Shown piece by piece: positions 7,247-14,284 of a DNA stretch of 17,045 nucleotides. Made by a program: the position numbers and the translations under genes. Location of the stretch: the NCBI GenBank assembly GCA_025455345.1, contig JALOMS010000016.1:1-17045 (forward strand), in the 5' to 3' direction. This DNA comes from Thermoflexibacter sp. (lineage in GTDB: Bacteria; Bacteroidota; Bacteroidia; Cytophagales; Thermoflexibacteraceae). The notes below the pieces were generated by a model. It did no database searches. It was not told where the DNA came from and saw only the letters and a program-made list of their open reading frames with translations. How positions within the stretch are numbered: position 1 is the stretch's first letter; each line of letters begins with the position of its first letter.

Positions 7247-7265
7247 TTTAGCCTTGAGCCAATAG
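7247..7265 (+). repeat. Imperfect direct repeat, right copy
   Basis: TTTAGCCTTGAGCCAATAG lies 20 bases after the AT-rich gene and mirrors the copy at 6225-6245 upstream of it. Confidence 0.5.
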
Positions 7266-7297
7266 GATTTCCTAAAGTCATATTTCATTATATAACT

Positions 7298-7324
7298 TAT
7301 TGATTATCAATATAAATTTTTTCT
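7298..7324 (+). terminator. Possible terminator of the AT-rich gene
   Basis: TATTGAT-T-ATCAATA at 7298-7312 is a perfect palindrome that folds as a 6-bp stem with a 3-base loop, followed by TAAATTTTTTC. It lies 72 bases after the stop at 7226. The stem is AT-only except for one pair, so it may equally be an operator ahead of the Fic gene. Confidence 0.35.
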
Positions 7325-7394
7325 TGGGCAAAAGAATACAATTGCAAAAACAGGGAATGGAAAAGTATTTAAAACAGATTTTAGCCTAAAAGTC

Positions 7395-8747
7395 ATGCAA
7401 GACATCATAGAAAAAATAAAGGAGTTGGAAGCCCAATGGAAGGCTCTGCAACCCATGAAAGCAGAGTTTCAAAAGAAATTTGACCAAAAAATGAGACTGG
7501 AATTTAACTACAATTCCAATCACATAGAGGGCAATACGCTGACTTATGGTGAAACGGAATTATTGCTTATTTTTGATGATACCAAAGGCAACCATACTTA
7601 TAGGGAATATGAAGAGATGAAAGAGCATGATGTTGCTTATCAGCTTATTAGAGAGTGGGCAAAAGACACAGAACACCCTCTGACAGAGCAACAAATCAAA
7701 AATCTGAATAAAATCATCTTGGTCAGACCATTTTGGAAAGAGGCGATTACTGCTGATGGACAGCCTACTCGAAGACAAATCAAAGTGGGCGATTACAAGG
7801 AATTTCCTAACTCGGTGCGCTTGCAAAATGGGGAAATCTTTGAATATGCCTCCCCTACGGATACGCCTATCCTCATGGGCGAGCTGGTGCAGTGGTACAG
7901 AACAGAAAGCGAAAAAGAAGAAAAACACCCCATAGAGTTAGCGGCACTACTTCACTACAAATTTGTGCGAATACACCCTTTTGATGACGGAAATGGCAGA
8001 ATATCAAGGCTTTTGATGAATTATGTCTTACTCAAAAACGACCTTCCACCTGTGGTGGTGAAATCCGCAGACAAGCGCAATTACCTTGCCGCCCTGCACA
8101 GCGCAGATACAGGCGACTTAGCCGCTTTTGTGGAATACATTGCCCATCAGTTGGTTTGGAGCTTAGAAATGGGAATCAAAGCTGCCAAAGGGGAAAGCAT
8201 AGAAGAACCTGATGACTTGGACAAGGAAATTAGCTTGCTCAAAAAGGAACTGGCAAATGAAAATGTGTTACAAGAAACTGCCACAGTGGAGAATATAGCC
8301 CAAGTCATAGAAGAAAATCTCATTCCCTTGTTCCAATGGGTAGAGGAAAAATGTGAAGGTTTGAAAGAATTTTTCTTTGATTATGATAGAACCATTAATT
8401 TAGAAGTAGAACAAGATAATATTAGTAAATTAATTGGTTCTAAAAAAATAGTTTGGGAAAATGTAAAAGCTGATATACATTATCATTTAATAACAAGTGG
8501 TAAAAAGGCAACACATATTTCCTATAAATATGAATTAAAAGGTTTAAAAAAAACAACTCATGCTCGTTGTTTCTACTTGAATATCCATGTGCATTTTAAT
8601 GAATATTACTACACTATCAAAACTGACAGTAATGAAAATCGCTTTCCTTATGGGAAAAAAATAGACAAAAATACCTTAGAAGAAATAGCTAAACCACTGA
8701 TAAAAAATATCATAGAGGGAATAAAGCAGGTAAACAATGGAAAATAA
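7395..8747 (+). CDS. Fic-domain protein (predicted AMP/NMP transferase) with a novel C-terminal extension
   Basis: A 450-residue Fic/DOC family protein. Fic enzymes usually transfer AMP, or another phosphate-containing group, to Ser/Thr/Tyr of target proteins. The catalytic motif is complete: HPFDDGNGRISR at 194-205, with the catalytic His194 and the GNGR anion-binding loop. The beta-hairpin flap that presents the target is recognisable (IKVGDYKEFPNSVRLQNGEIFEY, about 129-151). An N-terminal helix carries SNHIEGN (41-47), which fits the inhibitory S/T-x-x-x-E-G/N motif. This would be a self-inhibited (class II) enzyme that needs no separate antitoxin, consistent with no antitoxin gene beside it. 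The Fic part ends near residue 265. A helical acidic linker (270-325) and an unrecognised segment (325-450) follow, encoded by visibly more AT-rich DNA from about 8385. There is no signal peptide, so it should be cytoplasmic. Confidence 0.92.
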   Translation: MQDIIEKIKELEAQWKALQPMKAEFQKKFDQKMRLEFNYNSNHIEGNTLTYGETELLLIFDDTKGNHTYREYEEMKEHDVAYQLIREWAKDTEHPLTEQQIKNLNKIILVRPFWKEAITADGQPTRRQIKVGDYKEFPNSVRLQNGEIFEYASPTDTPILMGELVQWYRTESEKEEKHPIELAALLHYKFVRIHPFDDGNGRISRLLMNYVLLKNDLPPVVVKSADKRNYLAALHSADTGDLAAFVEYIAHQLVWSLEMGIKAAKGESIEEPDDLDKEISLLKKELANENVLQETATVENIAQVIEENLIPLFQWVEEKCEGLKEFFFDYDRTINLEVEQDNISKLIGSKKIVWENVKADIHYHLITSGKKATHISYKYELKGLKKTTHARCFYLNIHVHFNEYYYTIKTDSNENRFPYGKKIDKNTLEEIAKPLIKNIIEGIKQVNNGK

Positions 8748-8761
8748 ATATTCCCCAAAGG

Positions 8762-8779
8762 TACAAGTGTAACACTTAT
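8762..8779. repeat. Short palindromic repeat element, copy 2
   Basis: TACAAGTGTAACACTTAT lies 14 bases after the Fic stop codon. It can form AAGTG/CACTT, extended on the minus strand by a wobble pair. It is related to copy 1 at 6189-6206; together they bracket the AT-rich gene and the Fic gene. Confidence 0.55.
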
Positions 8780-8780
8780 A

Positions 8781-8813
8781 CTAAAAATGGTTCAAGACTG
8801 AGTCCCGAACCAT
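8781..8813 (-). terminator. hemD: Rho-independent terminator of the DUF4271-hemD operon
   Basis: Read on the minus strand, ATGGTTC (8813-8807) pairs with GAACCAT (8793-8787) around a 13-base loop that can itself pair briefly. The stem is followed at once by TTTTTAG (8787-8781). It lies 33 bases past the hemD stop. Confidence 0.75.
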
Positions 8814-8845
8814 CATAATATGCTATTAATTAACTATTTAAGATT

Positions 8846-9634
8846 TCAAGATTTCAGCTTATTGGCTTCCTTTATATACAACTCAATCGCTCCTGTCATA
8901 GAAGGGGCATTGGGCTGTGGTGCTTGTATATCCAAAATGAGGTTATGTTCGGTAACAGCCTTAGCCGTAGTAGGTCCAAAAGCCGCAATACGCATATCTC
9001 CTTGTTGGAAATCAGGGAAATTAGTAAATAAAGAATGTACTCCCGAAGGACTAAAAAAGCCAATCATGTCATAAGCCGTCAAATTTATATCTGACAAGTT
9101 ACTTGCTACTGTTCTATAAATAATTGCCTCTGAGCATTTAATGTTATTTTTTGCCATGTAAAGAGGAATCTCATCTCTCCTTATCTCAGAGCAAGGGTAT
9201 AAGAACTTTTCTGTTTTATGTTTTTTAATTAATTCCGTCAAATCCGCCGCAGTCCGCACCCCATGGAATATTTTCCGCTTGCGAATAACGATATACTTTT
9301 GCAAGTAATTAGATTGTTGTTCTGTGATACAGAAATACTTCATTTCTGGAGGCATTTCTATTTTCATCTCTTCACAGAGTTTAAAAAAGAAATCAATAGC
9401 ATTCTTGCTTGTAAAAACAATAGCCGTATGGTCAAGAATACCAATTTTTTGTTTTCTAAATTCCTTGGCGGGTAATGGCTCAACTTGGATAAAAGGTTTG
9501 AAATCTATCTTGATACCATACTTCGTTGCCAATTCTGTATAGGGAGATTTTTCATTACTATCAGGTTGCGGTTGAGAAATCAAAATTGATTTTACCTCTC
9601 GCATCCTGTTTTTGTTCAATTTCTCATCTGCCAT
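8846..9634 (-). CDS. hemD: Uroporphyrinogen-III synthase
   Basis: HemD cyclises hydroxymethylbilane with inversion of ring D to give uroporphyrinogen III, the branch point to haem and sirohaem; cytoplasmic. The 262-residue length is typical. The family is poorly conserved, but the expected landmarks are present: an N-terminal VKSILISQPQP strand, TAIVFTSKNAIDFFF (first domain), YPCSEIRRDEIP at the domain boundary, EAIIYRTVAS, MIGFFSPSGVHSLF and the C-terminal RIAAFGPTTAKAVTEHNL. The start at 9634 gives about 14 extra residues before the family N-terminus; an in-frame ATG 30 bases downstream (MREVKSILISQ) is also possible. It follows the DUF4271 gene by 40 bases on the same strand, a pairing seen in other Bacteroidota, and a terminator lies downstream. 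Confidence 0.9.
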   Translation of the reverse strand: MADEKLNKNRMREVKSILISQPQPDSNEKSPYTELATKYGIKIDFKPFIQVEPLPAKEFRKQKIGILDHTAIVFTSKNAIDFFFKLCEEMKIEMPPEMKYFCITEQQSNYLQKYIVIRKRKIFHGVRTAADLTELIKKHKTEKFLYPCSEIRRDEIPLYMAKNNIKCSEAIIYRTVASNLSDINLTAYDMIGFFSPSGVHSLFTNFPDFQQGDMRIAAFGPTTAKAVTEHNLILDIQAPQPNAPSMTGAIELYIKEANKLKS

Positions 9635-9674
9635 ATCTAATCCTAAGCTATTCTATTATTGATAAAATTCAAAA

Positions 9675-10856
9675 TTATTGACTAAAAAGTTTCGCAGACA
9701 AAATCAAGGGCAAGTATTCAGAGGCGCAAAGATATGAAAATAAATATATTTTCCGATAATTTACCCCATTATTTATTCTATATGTCATCAATAAAGCCTG
9801 CAAAATTAAAAAAAATAGAAATATATATACAATACTGTCCAAATAAATCTGTGGTAAGATAGTAGCAATAGAGTTAGCTAATAATGTGATAAACAAGAGT
9901 ATAGCACAAAAAATCTGTGAGATACCCATGTACTCCTGAAAATGTAGATTTACGATTTGCCTGTCATTGTACAAAGAACCTAATAACCAGATTATCAAAA
10001 ACTTAATACATACAAAAGCAATAATAAATGAGCTAAGTAAACCCCAATTTTGTAATTTCTCAAAAATACTTACCCCCGTATCCAAAAAAAAGGAATACGA
10101 GATGAGAGGAGTATAAGTAGATAAAAAGATGATGACATAAGCAATAGAGAATCCATAAAAAAACAAGAAAAATAGAATTGAGGGGGCTGAAAATCGCTTA
10201 ATTTGATTTTTACCTTTGAGAAAACTATCTAAAGATATCCAAAGCATATTCAATGAAAAAATCGGCTTGATAGTCTGGGAAAAGAAAGCCAAAATTACTA
10301 AAATTCCTAAAGTAGCTATCATCAAAAAATTCTTACTTATCTTATTGGCTATCGCTTTGGGGAGAATAAGCATATCATCATTTAGGTCTTTGGTATCAGT
10401 ATTAGTAGTAGCAGAAGAAAACTGTTTTTTGTCCAAACTAATACTTACATTAGGTTGTTTTTCAAAGGTTTTTGCTGATAAGTAAGTAATTAGCAATAAT
10501 TTATTTTTAGATAATTTTGATAAGCTATCTATGCTAAAGTGTTGCCATGCTTCTTGATTGAACTTATAAGATAGATTATTATTGAATAAAAGGAAGTTTC
10601 CTGAGTGTCCTAAAATGCTAAAATCAAAATCTTTATACCTCTCACAATCCAAAATCAAATATAATTGTCTTTCCGTAGTATGCAGTTGAGGGAGGAAGGG
10701 GACATAATTTTTTAATTGGTTGTCATAAATAGTCCAAGCATTATCCAACGCATATACTTCTACTTGTTCATTTATCACAGGAGATTTGGCAAATAAGCCT
10801 CCCCAAAAAATGAATAATAAAAGAAGAATCGATATATTTTTAACCTGAAAAGTCAA
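9675..10856 (-). CDS. DUF4271 family multi-pass membrane protein
   Basis: A 393-residue membrane protein with the C-terminal architecture of DUF4271, a family known mainly from Bacteroidota and often encoded beside hemD; its function is unknown. A signal peptide or first helix (residues 8-23) leads to a periplasmic region rich in strands (about 25-170). Six hydrophobic segments follow near 176-196, 225-246, 271-293, 312-331, 339-358 and 369-388. The NDRQIVNLHFQEYM loop before the fourth segment and the GVNYRKIYLFSYLCASEYLPL end are characteristic. The start appears to be TTG (10854-10856): no ATG lies between the upstream in-frame stop (10878-10880) and the signal peptide, and a predicted -7 box at 10880-10873 leaves only about 10 bases of leader. 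The promoter-proximal gene of the hemD operon. Confidence 0.8.
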   Translation of the reverse strand: MTFQVKNISILLLLFIFWGGLFAKSPVINEQVEVYALDNAWTIYDNQLKNYVPFLPQLHTTERQLYLILDCERYKDFDFSILGHSGNFLLFNNNLSYKFNQEAWQHFSIDSLSKLSKNKLLLITYLSAKTFEKQPNVSISLDKKQFSSATTNTDTKDLNDDMLILPKAIANKISKNFLMIATLGILVILAFFSQTIKPIFSLNMLWISLDSFLKGKNQIKRFSAPSILFFLFFYGFSIAYVIIFLSTYTPLISYSFFLDTGVSIFEKLQNWGLLSSFIIAFVCIKFLIIWLLGSLYNDRQIVNLHFQEYMGISQIFCAILLFITLLANSIATILPQIYLDSIVYIFLFFLILQALLMTYRINNGVNYRKIYLFSYLCASEYLPLILSAKLFSQ

Positions 10857-10868
10857 GATGAATATTTT

Positions 10869-10898
10869 TTTGCAAATTTACGAGAATATTTAACTTTT
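10869..10898 (+). promoter_or_regulatory. Candidate promoter of the DinB-like gene
   Basis: TTTG (10869-10872), an 18-base spacer and TAACTTTT (10891-10898, one mismatch to TAnnTTTG). Initiation would be near 10904, only about 10 bases before the ATG at 10915. It overlaps the divergent minus-strand promoter. Confidence 0.45.
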
Positions 10899-10905
10899 TA
10901 CTAAA
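10873..10905 (-). promoter_or_regulatory. Candidate promoter of the DUF4271-hemD operon
   Basis: On the minus strand, TTTA (10905-10902, one mismatch to TTTG), a 21-base spacer and TAAATTTG (10880-10873, exact TAnnTTTG). It predicts a very short leader before the TTG start at 10856. Confidence 0.5.
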
Positions 10906-10914
10906 CATATATGT

Positions 10915-11442
10915 ATGGAAAATTTAAGTTATCCAATTGGACAGTTTGTATATGAAGGCAAATACAGCGTAGCACAGAGAAAACAGCTCATTTTTCAAAT
11001 AGCAGAAACACCTACTCTTTTGCGAGAAGCACTATCAAATCTATCCCAAGCCCAATTGGACACGCCCTATCGTCCTGAAGGCTGGACAGTTAGACAACTC
11101 TTACACCACATCCCAGATAGTCATCTGAATGCCTACATTAGATTCAAATTAACGCTTACCGAAGATACCCCTACTATTAAACCTTACTTGGAAGAAAAGT
11201 GGGCGAACTTAGCTGATACCTTCCAAACACCCATTGATGTGTCTTTGGCTCTATTGGAAGCAACGCACTTTCGTTGGGTGATGGTGCTTAAAAATATGAA
11301 AGACAATGACTTTGACCGTACTTATTTCCACCCAGAATCACAAAAAACATTTACTTTAGATGAGGCTTTGGGCTTATACGTTTGGCATGGAAAGCATCAC
11401 ATTGCTCATATTACTTCTCTTAGAAAACGCATGGGCTGGTAG
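10915..11442 (+). CDS. DinB/YfiT-family metal-dependent protein (putative thiol transferase or hydrolase)
   Basis: A 175-residue cytoplasmic protein of the DinB four-helix-bundle superfamily, closest to Bacillus subtilis YfiT (BstA-like) by signature. Members bind a divalent metal through three histidines, and several act as thiol S-transferases or putative hydrolases. The sequence shows PEGWTVRQLLHHIPDSHLNAYIRFKLTLTE (54-83), with His64/His65 as the first ligand. The C-terminal YVWHGKHHIAHITSLRKRMGW (155-175) carries His158, 161, 162 and 165, which supply the other two; I cannot tell which pair without alignment. TIKPY and HFRWV are further family landmarks. The substrate and the cofactor thiol are unknown. 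It is divergent from the DUF4271-hemD operon across 58 bases. Confidence 0.9.
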   Translation: MENLSYPIGQFVYEGKYSVAQRKQLIFQIAETPTLLREALSNLSQAQLDTPYRPEGWTVRQLLHHIPDSHLNAYIRFKLTLTEDTPTIKPYLEEKWANLADTFQTPIDVSLALLEATHFRWVMVLKNMKDNDFDRTYFHPESQKTFTLDEALGLYVWHGKHHIAHITSLRKRMGW

Positions 11443-11534
11443 AAAAAAAGTTATCCTGATAGATATCTAACGTTGGGCTTCTATTGGGACAAAACTTGTA
11501 TTAGGATAGTAACAAATAATAGTCATGGTAGAAG

Positions 11535-11566
11535 TATGGGACTCTATTAAAAATAATTTAACTTTG
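11535..11566 (+). promoter_or_regulatory. Candidate promoter of the sigma-54 activator operon
   Basis: TATG (11535-11538, one mismatch to TTTG), a 20-base spacer and TAACTTTG (11559-11566, exact TAnnTTTG). Initiation near 11572 gives a leader of about 35 bases. The pattern is that of the main sigma factor, so the activator itself appears not to depend on sigma-54. Confidence 0.45.
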
Positions 11567-11606
11567 CACCAAAGTTAGAGAATATGCAAAAGTAATAAAA
11601 AATTAA

Positions 11607-12923
11607 ATGACTGATAATCAAAATATTAAATCAAGATTTGGCATTATAGGTAACTCCTCTGCTCTCAATCATGCGGTTCAGGTAGCGGTACAAGTAGCCG
11701 CTACGGATATGACCGTCCTCATTACAGGCGAAAGTGGTACAGGCAAGGAGTCCTTCTCAAAAATTATTCACCAGTTAAGCCCCCGCAAACACAACAATTT
11801 CATTGCGATTAACTGTGGAGCTATTCCAGAAGGCACAATCGATTCAGAGCTTTTTGGGCATGAAAAAGGTTCTTTTACAGGAGCGACCGAAGCCCGCAAA
11901 GGCTATTTTGAGGAAACCAATGGAGGAACTATTTTCTTGGACGAGATTGGAGAAATGCCCTTAGGCACACAGGCGCGCCTCTTGCGTGTGTTAGAAAACG
12001 GAGAGTTTATTCGCGTAGGTTCTTCCAAAGTGCAAAAAACCAATGTGCGCGTAGTTGCCGCTACCAATGTGGACTTGATGAGAGCAGTAGAGAAAGGCAA
12101 ATTCCGCCAAGATTTGTATTTTCGCTTGAATACCGTTCCTATATTTATTCCGCCTTTGAGAGAGCGCGGCAATGATATTTTGCTCTTATTCAGAAAGTTT
12201 GCTTCTGATTTTGCAGAAAAAAACTTTGTAAAGCCCATTAATTTAGATGAAGAATCGAAAAAACTCCTGCTCAAGTTTCGTTTTCCCGGCAATATCAGAC
12301 AGCTAAAAAATATAGTCAATCAAATTTCAGTATTAGAGGTAGAAAACAAAGACATTAATGCTGAAATCTTGATGAAATATCTCCCTCAAAACCAAGCAAC
12401 TACATTACCAATACCTTTGAATGAGCAGAGAGATGAGGGACTGAGCGAGAGAGAAAGCATTTTGTTCAAAGCCCTATTTGATGTAAAAAAAGACATTGCC
12501 GAGCTTAAGAAACTGGTACTTTCTTTTTTGCAAGGAGAGAGTTCGGGGAAGACCATTATCCAGCAAAACAAACACCTGTTTAACACCATAGAAGATGATG
12601 TTTTCTCTTCTGCAAATACCACATTACCAGCTACTTCTTTTAATAACTCAGCCCAGAATGCGCCAGCCTCCACATCTTTCCTGCTCAACCCCCTTACCAA
12701 TACAAAAGAGGACGAGCATGATGATTTTGAGTATGCGAAGGTAGAAGATATTACCCACAGTATCATGGATGATGATAATTTTTCTTTAGAAAAGCAAGAG
12801 AAAGAAATGATTATCAAAGCACTAAAGAAAAACAACAATAAACGCAAGTATGCGGCACAGGATTTGGGTATTTCTGAAAGAACCTTATACAGAAAAATCA
12901 AACAATACGGATTAGAGGATTAA
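11607..12923 (+). CDS. Sigma-54-dependent transcription activator without an N-terminal sensor domain
   Basis: A 438-residue bacterial enhancer-binding protein. The AAA+ domain starts almost at the N-terminus (about 10-260): Walker A GESGTGKE (41-48), the sigma-54 contact loop GSFTGA (88-93, Ala replaced by Ser in the usual GAFTGA), Walker B GGTIFLDE (106-113), FRLNTVPIFIPPLRER (172-187) with the arginine-finger region, and FPGNIRQLKN (226-235). A Ser/Thr/Asn-rich and acidic linker of about 130 residues (261-392) separates it from a Fis-type helix-turn-helix (398-438, KYAAQDLGISERTLYRKIKQYGL). There is no receiver, GAF or PAS domain, so control must come from a partner protein, the linker or expression level. 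Its TAA directly abuts the ATG of the next gene, so the two are probably translationally coupled. In Bacteroidota a similar receiver-less activator often lies near envelope genes; here the partner is a glycosyltransferase. Confidence 0.93.
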   Translation: MTDNQNIKSRFGIIGNSSALNHAVQVAVQVAATDMTVLITGESGTGKESFSKIIHQLSPRKHNNFIAINCGAIPEGTIDSELFGHEKGSFTGATEARKGYFEETNGGTIFLDEIGEMPLGTQARLLRVLENGEFIRVGSSKVQKTNVRVVAATNVDLMRAVEKGKFRQDLYFRLNTVPIFIPPLRERGNDILLLFRKFASDFAEKNFVKPINLDEESKKLLLKFRFPGNIRQLKNIVNQISVLEVENKDINAEILMKYLPQNQATTLPIPLNEQRDEGLSERESILFKALFDVKKDIAELKKLVLSFLQGESSGKTIIQQNKHLFNTIEDDVFSSANTTLPATSFNNSAQNAPASTSFLLNPLTNTKEDEHDDFEYAKVEDITHSIMDDDNFSLEKQEKEMIIKALKKNNNKRKYAAQDLGISERTLYRKIKQYGLED

Positions 12924-14144
12924 ATGAAAAAAAATGTTTTAGTTACTACATTTTGGTCTTTTAAAGATGCCTTAGTGCAGACCTATACCCTGCCCTATTT
13001 GAAAATTATGCACAGGCATCTACCCGCAGGCAGCACCATCTATCTGCTTACGATAGAGCAGGAACGCTACCAAATCAATCCCGAAGAACTCCCTCAGATA
13101 GAAGCAGACTTAGCAAAGTACAATATTGTTTCTGTCAGATTCAGCTATCATAGCTATGGGATTCGCTCTTTGCTCAATTGGATATATATCGTATTTCGTT
13201 CATTTTTCCTCATTTTATTCAAAGACGTACATTATATTCATTCTTTCTGTACTACTTCAGGAATGTCGGGTTATCTACTCTCTATACTTACAGGACGTAC
13301 ATACCTCATAGATAGCTACGAGCCTCATGCGGAGGCTTCGGTAGAAAATGGAGATTGGACATGGAAAAGTTTTCGGTTTAGGCTATTATTTTTTTTAGAA
13401 AGATTAGAGTCCAAGCGAGCCAAATTCATTATCTCTGCCACAGAAGGTATGAGGAAATACGCCTTAGAAAAATACAATGCCACATTTGAGCATTTCTATG
13501 TCAAACCAGCCTGTGTAGATTTGGAATTGTTTTCTTTTAAAAACCGTAAGAATGTGGCTTTAATCAAGGAATTTGGCTATGAGAACAAAATTGTATGCGT
13601 TTATGCTGGCAAATTTGGAGGCATTTATTTGGACAAAGAAGTATTTGAATTTTTCAAGGTTGCCGATGATTATTGGGGAGAAAAGTTTAGATTATTAGTC
13701 CTTACCAGTCATCAGCCCAAGGAGATAGAAATGCGCTGTCAGGCTGTGGGCATAGATTTTCATAAAGTCAATGTGCGGTTCGTCAATCACGCCCAAATTC
13801 CTGACTACATGGGCTTAGCTGATTTTGGCGTTACTCCTGTCAAACCTATACCTACCAAACGCTACTGTACCCCCGTCAAAGATGGTGAATATTGGGCTTT
13901 GGGCTTGCCGATAGTCATTACAAGAGATATTTCTGATGACTCTGAAATCGTTGAAAAGCACCAAATAGGCTCAGTGATGTATCATTTTTCTCAAGAAGAA
14001 TACTTAAGAAATGTGAAAGAAATAGATTATCTTTTACAAAATCATACCACAGAAGAACTCTACCAAAAAGTACGCAAAGTAGCCGAGCAGTACAGAAGTT
14101 TTGAAATTGCTGAGTATATTTATGAAGAAATTTATGGGAAATAG
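12924..14144 (+). CDS. GT4-like (GT-B fold) glycosyltransferase
   Basis: A 406-residue protein with the overall look of a GT-B glycosyltransferase. The N-terminal half opens with a strand (KNVLVTTFWSF) and contains hydrophobic helices (85-101), SFCTTSGMSGYLLS (107-120) and YLIDSYEPHAEASVENGDW (127-145). The C-terminal nucleotide-sugar domain shows VCVYAGKFGGIYLDKE (224-239), IPDYMGLADFGVTP (292-305) and DGEYWALGLPIVIT (320-333), which resembles the acidic E-x-x-x-x-G-x-P donor motif of GT4 enzymes. The donor and acceptor cannot be read from the sequence; an envelope polysaccharide or glycoprotein sugar is the natural guess. The ATG follows the activator's TAA with no gap. A 13-base palindrome (GTCATTGAATGAC, 14144-14156) begins at the last base of its stop codon, but no T-run follows. 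Confidence 0.8.
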   Translation: MKKNVLVTTFWSFKDALVQTYTLPYLKIMHRHLPAGSTIYLLTIEQERYQINPEELPQIEADLAKYNIVSVRFSYHSYGIRSLLNWIYIVFRSFFLILFKDVHYIHSFCTTSGMSGYLLSILTGRTYLIDSYEPHAEASVENGDWTWKSFRFRLLFFLERLESKRAKFIISATEGMRKYALEKYNATFEHFYVKPACVDLELFSFKNRKNVALIKEFGYENKIVCVYAGKFGGIYLDKEVFEFFKVADDYWGEKFRLLVLTSHQPKEIEMRCQAVGIDFHKVNVRFVNHAQIPDYMGLADFGVTPVKPIPTKRYCTPVKDGEYWALGLPIVITRDISDDSEIVEKHQIGSVMYHFSQEEYLRNVKEIDYLLQNHTTEELYQKVRKVAEQYRSFEIAEYIYEEIYGK

Positions 14145-14203
14145 TCATTGAATGACATTACCTGCCCATAAATCGCATAACAATTATTTTTAAACACAAA
14201 AAT

Positions 14204-14234
14204 TTTGACAATTTAAAAAAAACACTTAGCTTAG
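14204..14234 (+). promoter_or_regulatory. Candidate promoter of the NrtR-like gene
   Basis: TTTG (14204-14207), exactly 19 bases, then TAGCTTAG (14227-14234, one mismatch to TAnnTTTG). The spacing is ideal for the Bacteroidota promoter pattern. Initiation near 14240 gives a leader of about 45 bases. Confidence 0.5.
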
Positions 14235-14237
14235 TGT
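14222..14237. promoter_or_regulatory. 16-bp palindrome over the -7 box, candidate autoregulatory operator
   Basis: ACACTTAGCTTAGTGT is a near-perfect palindrome: seven of eight half-site positions are complementary. It covers the whole predicted -7 box ahead of a gene encoding a NrtR-type regulator, the usual place for a repressor operator. Binding is inferred, not shown. Confidence 0.45.
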
Positions 14238-14284
14238 GAAAAATACGCTTTAAGCCACTTAAATATCAAACACAGACTTATTTT

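Noticed and set aside
8789..8811. GGTTCAAGAC...CCGAACC looks like a tRNA T-arm
   Set aside because: No acceptor, anticodon or D-arm can be built around it. It is better explained as the hemD terminator hairpin, with the T-run on the minus strand.
8820..9074. 84-codon plus-strand frame opposite hemD
   Set aside because: It is antisense to the hemD 3' end. hemD has clear family motifs, and this frame gives no recognisable protein.
11443..11606. Possible hairpin TATCCT (11452-11457) with AGGATA (11503-11508)
   Set aside because: A 6-bp stem around a 45-base loop without a T-run is not convincing as a terminator or RNA structure.
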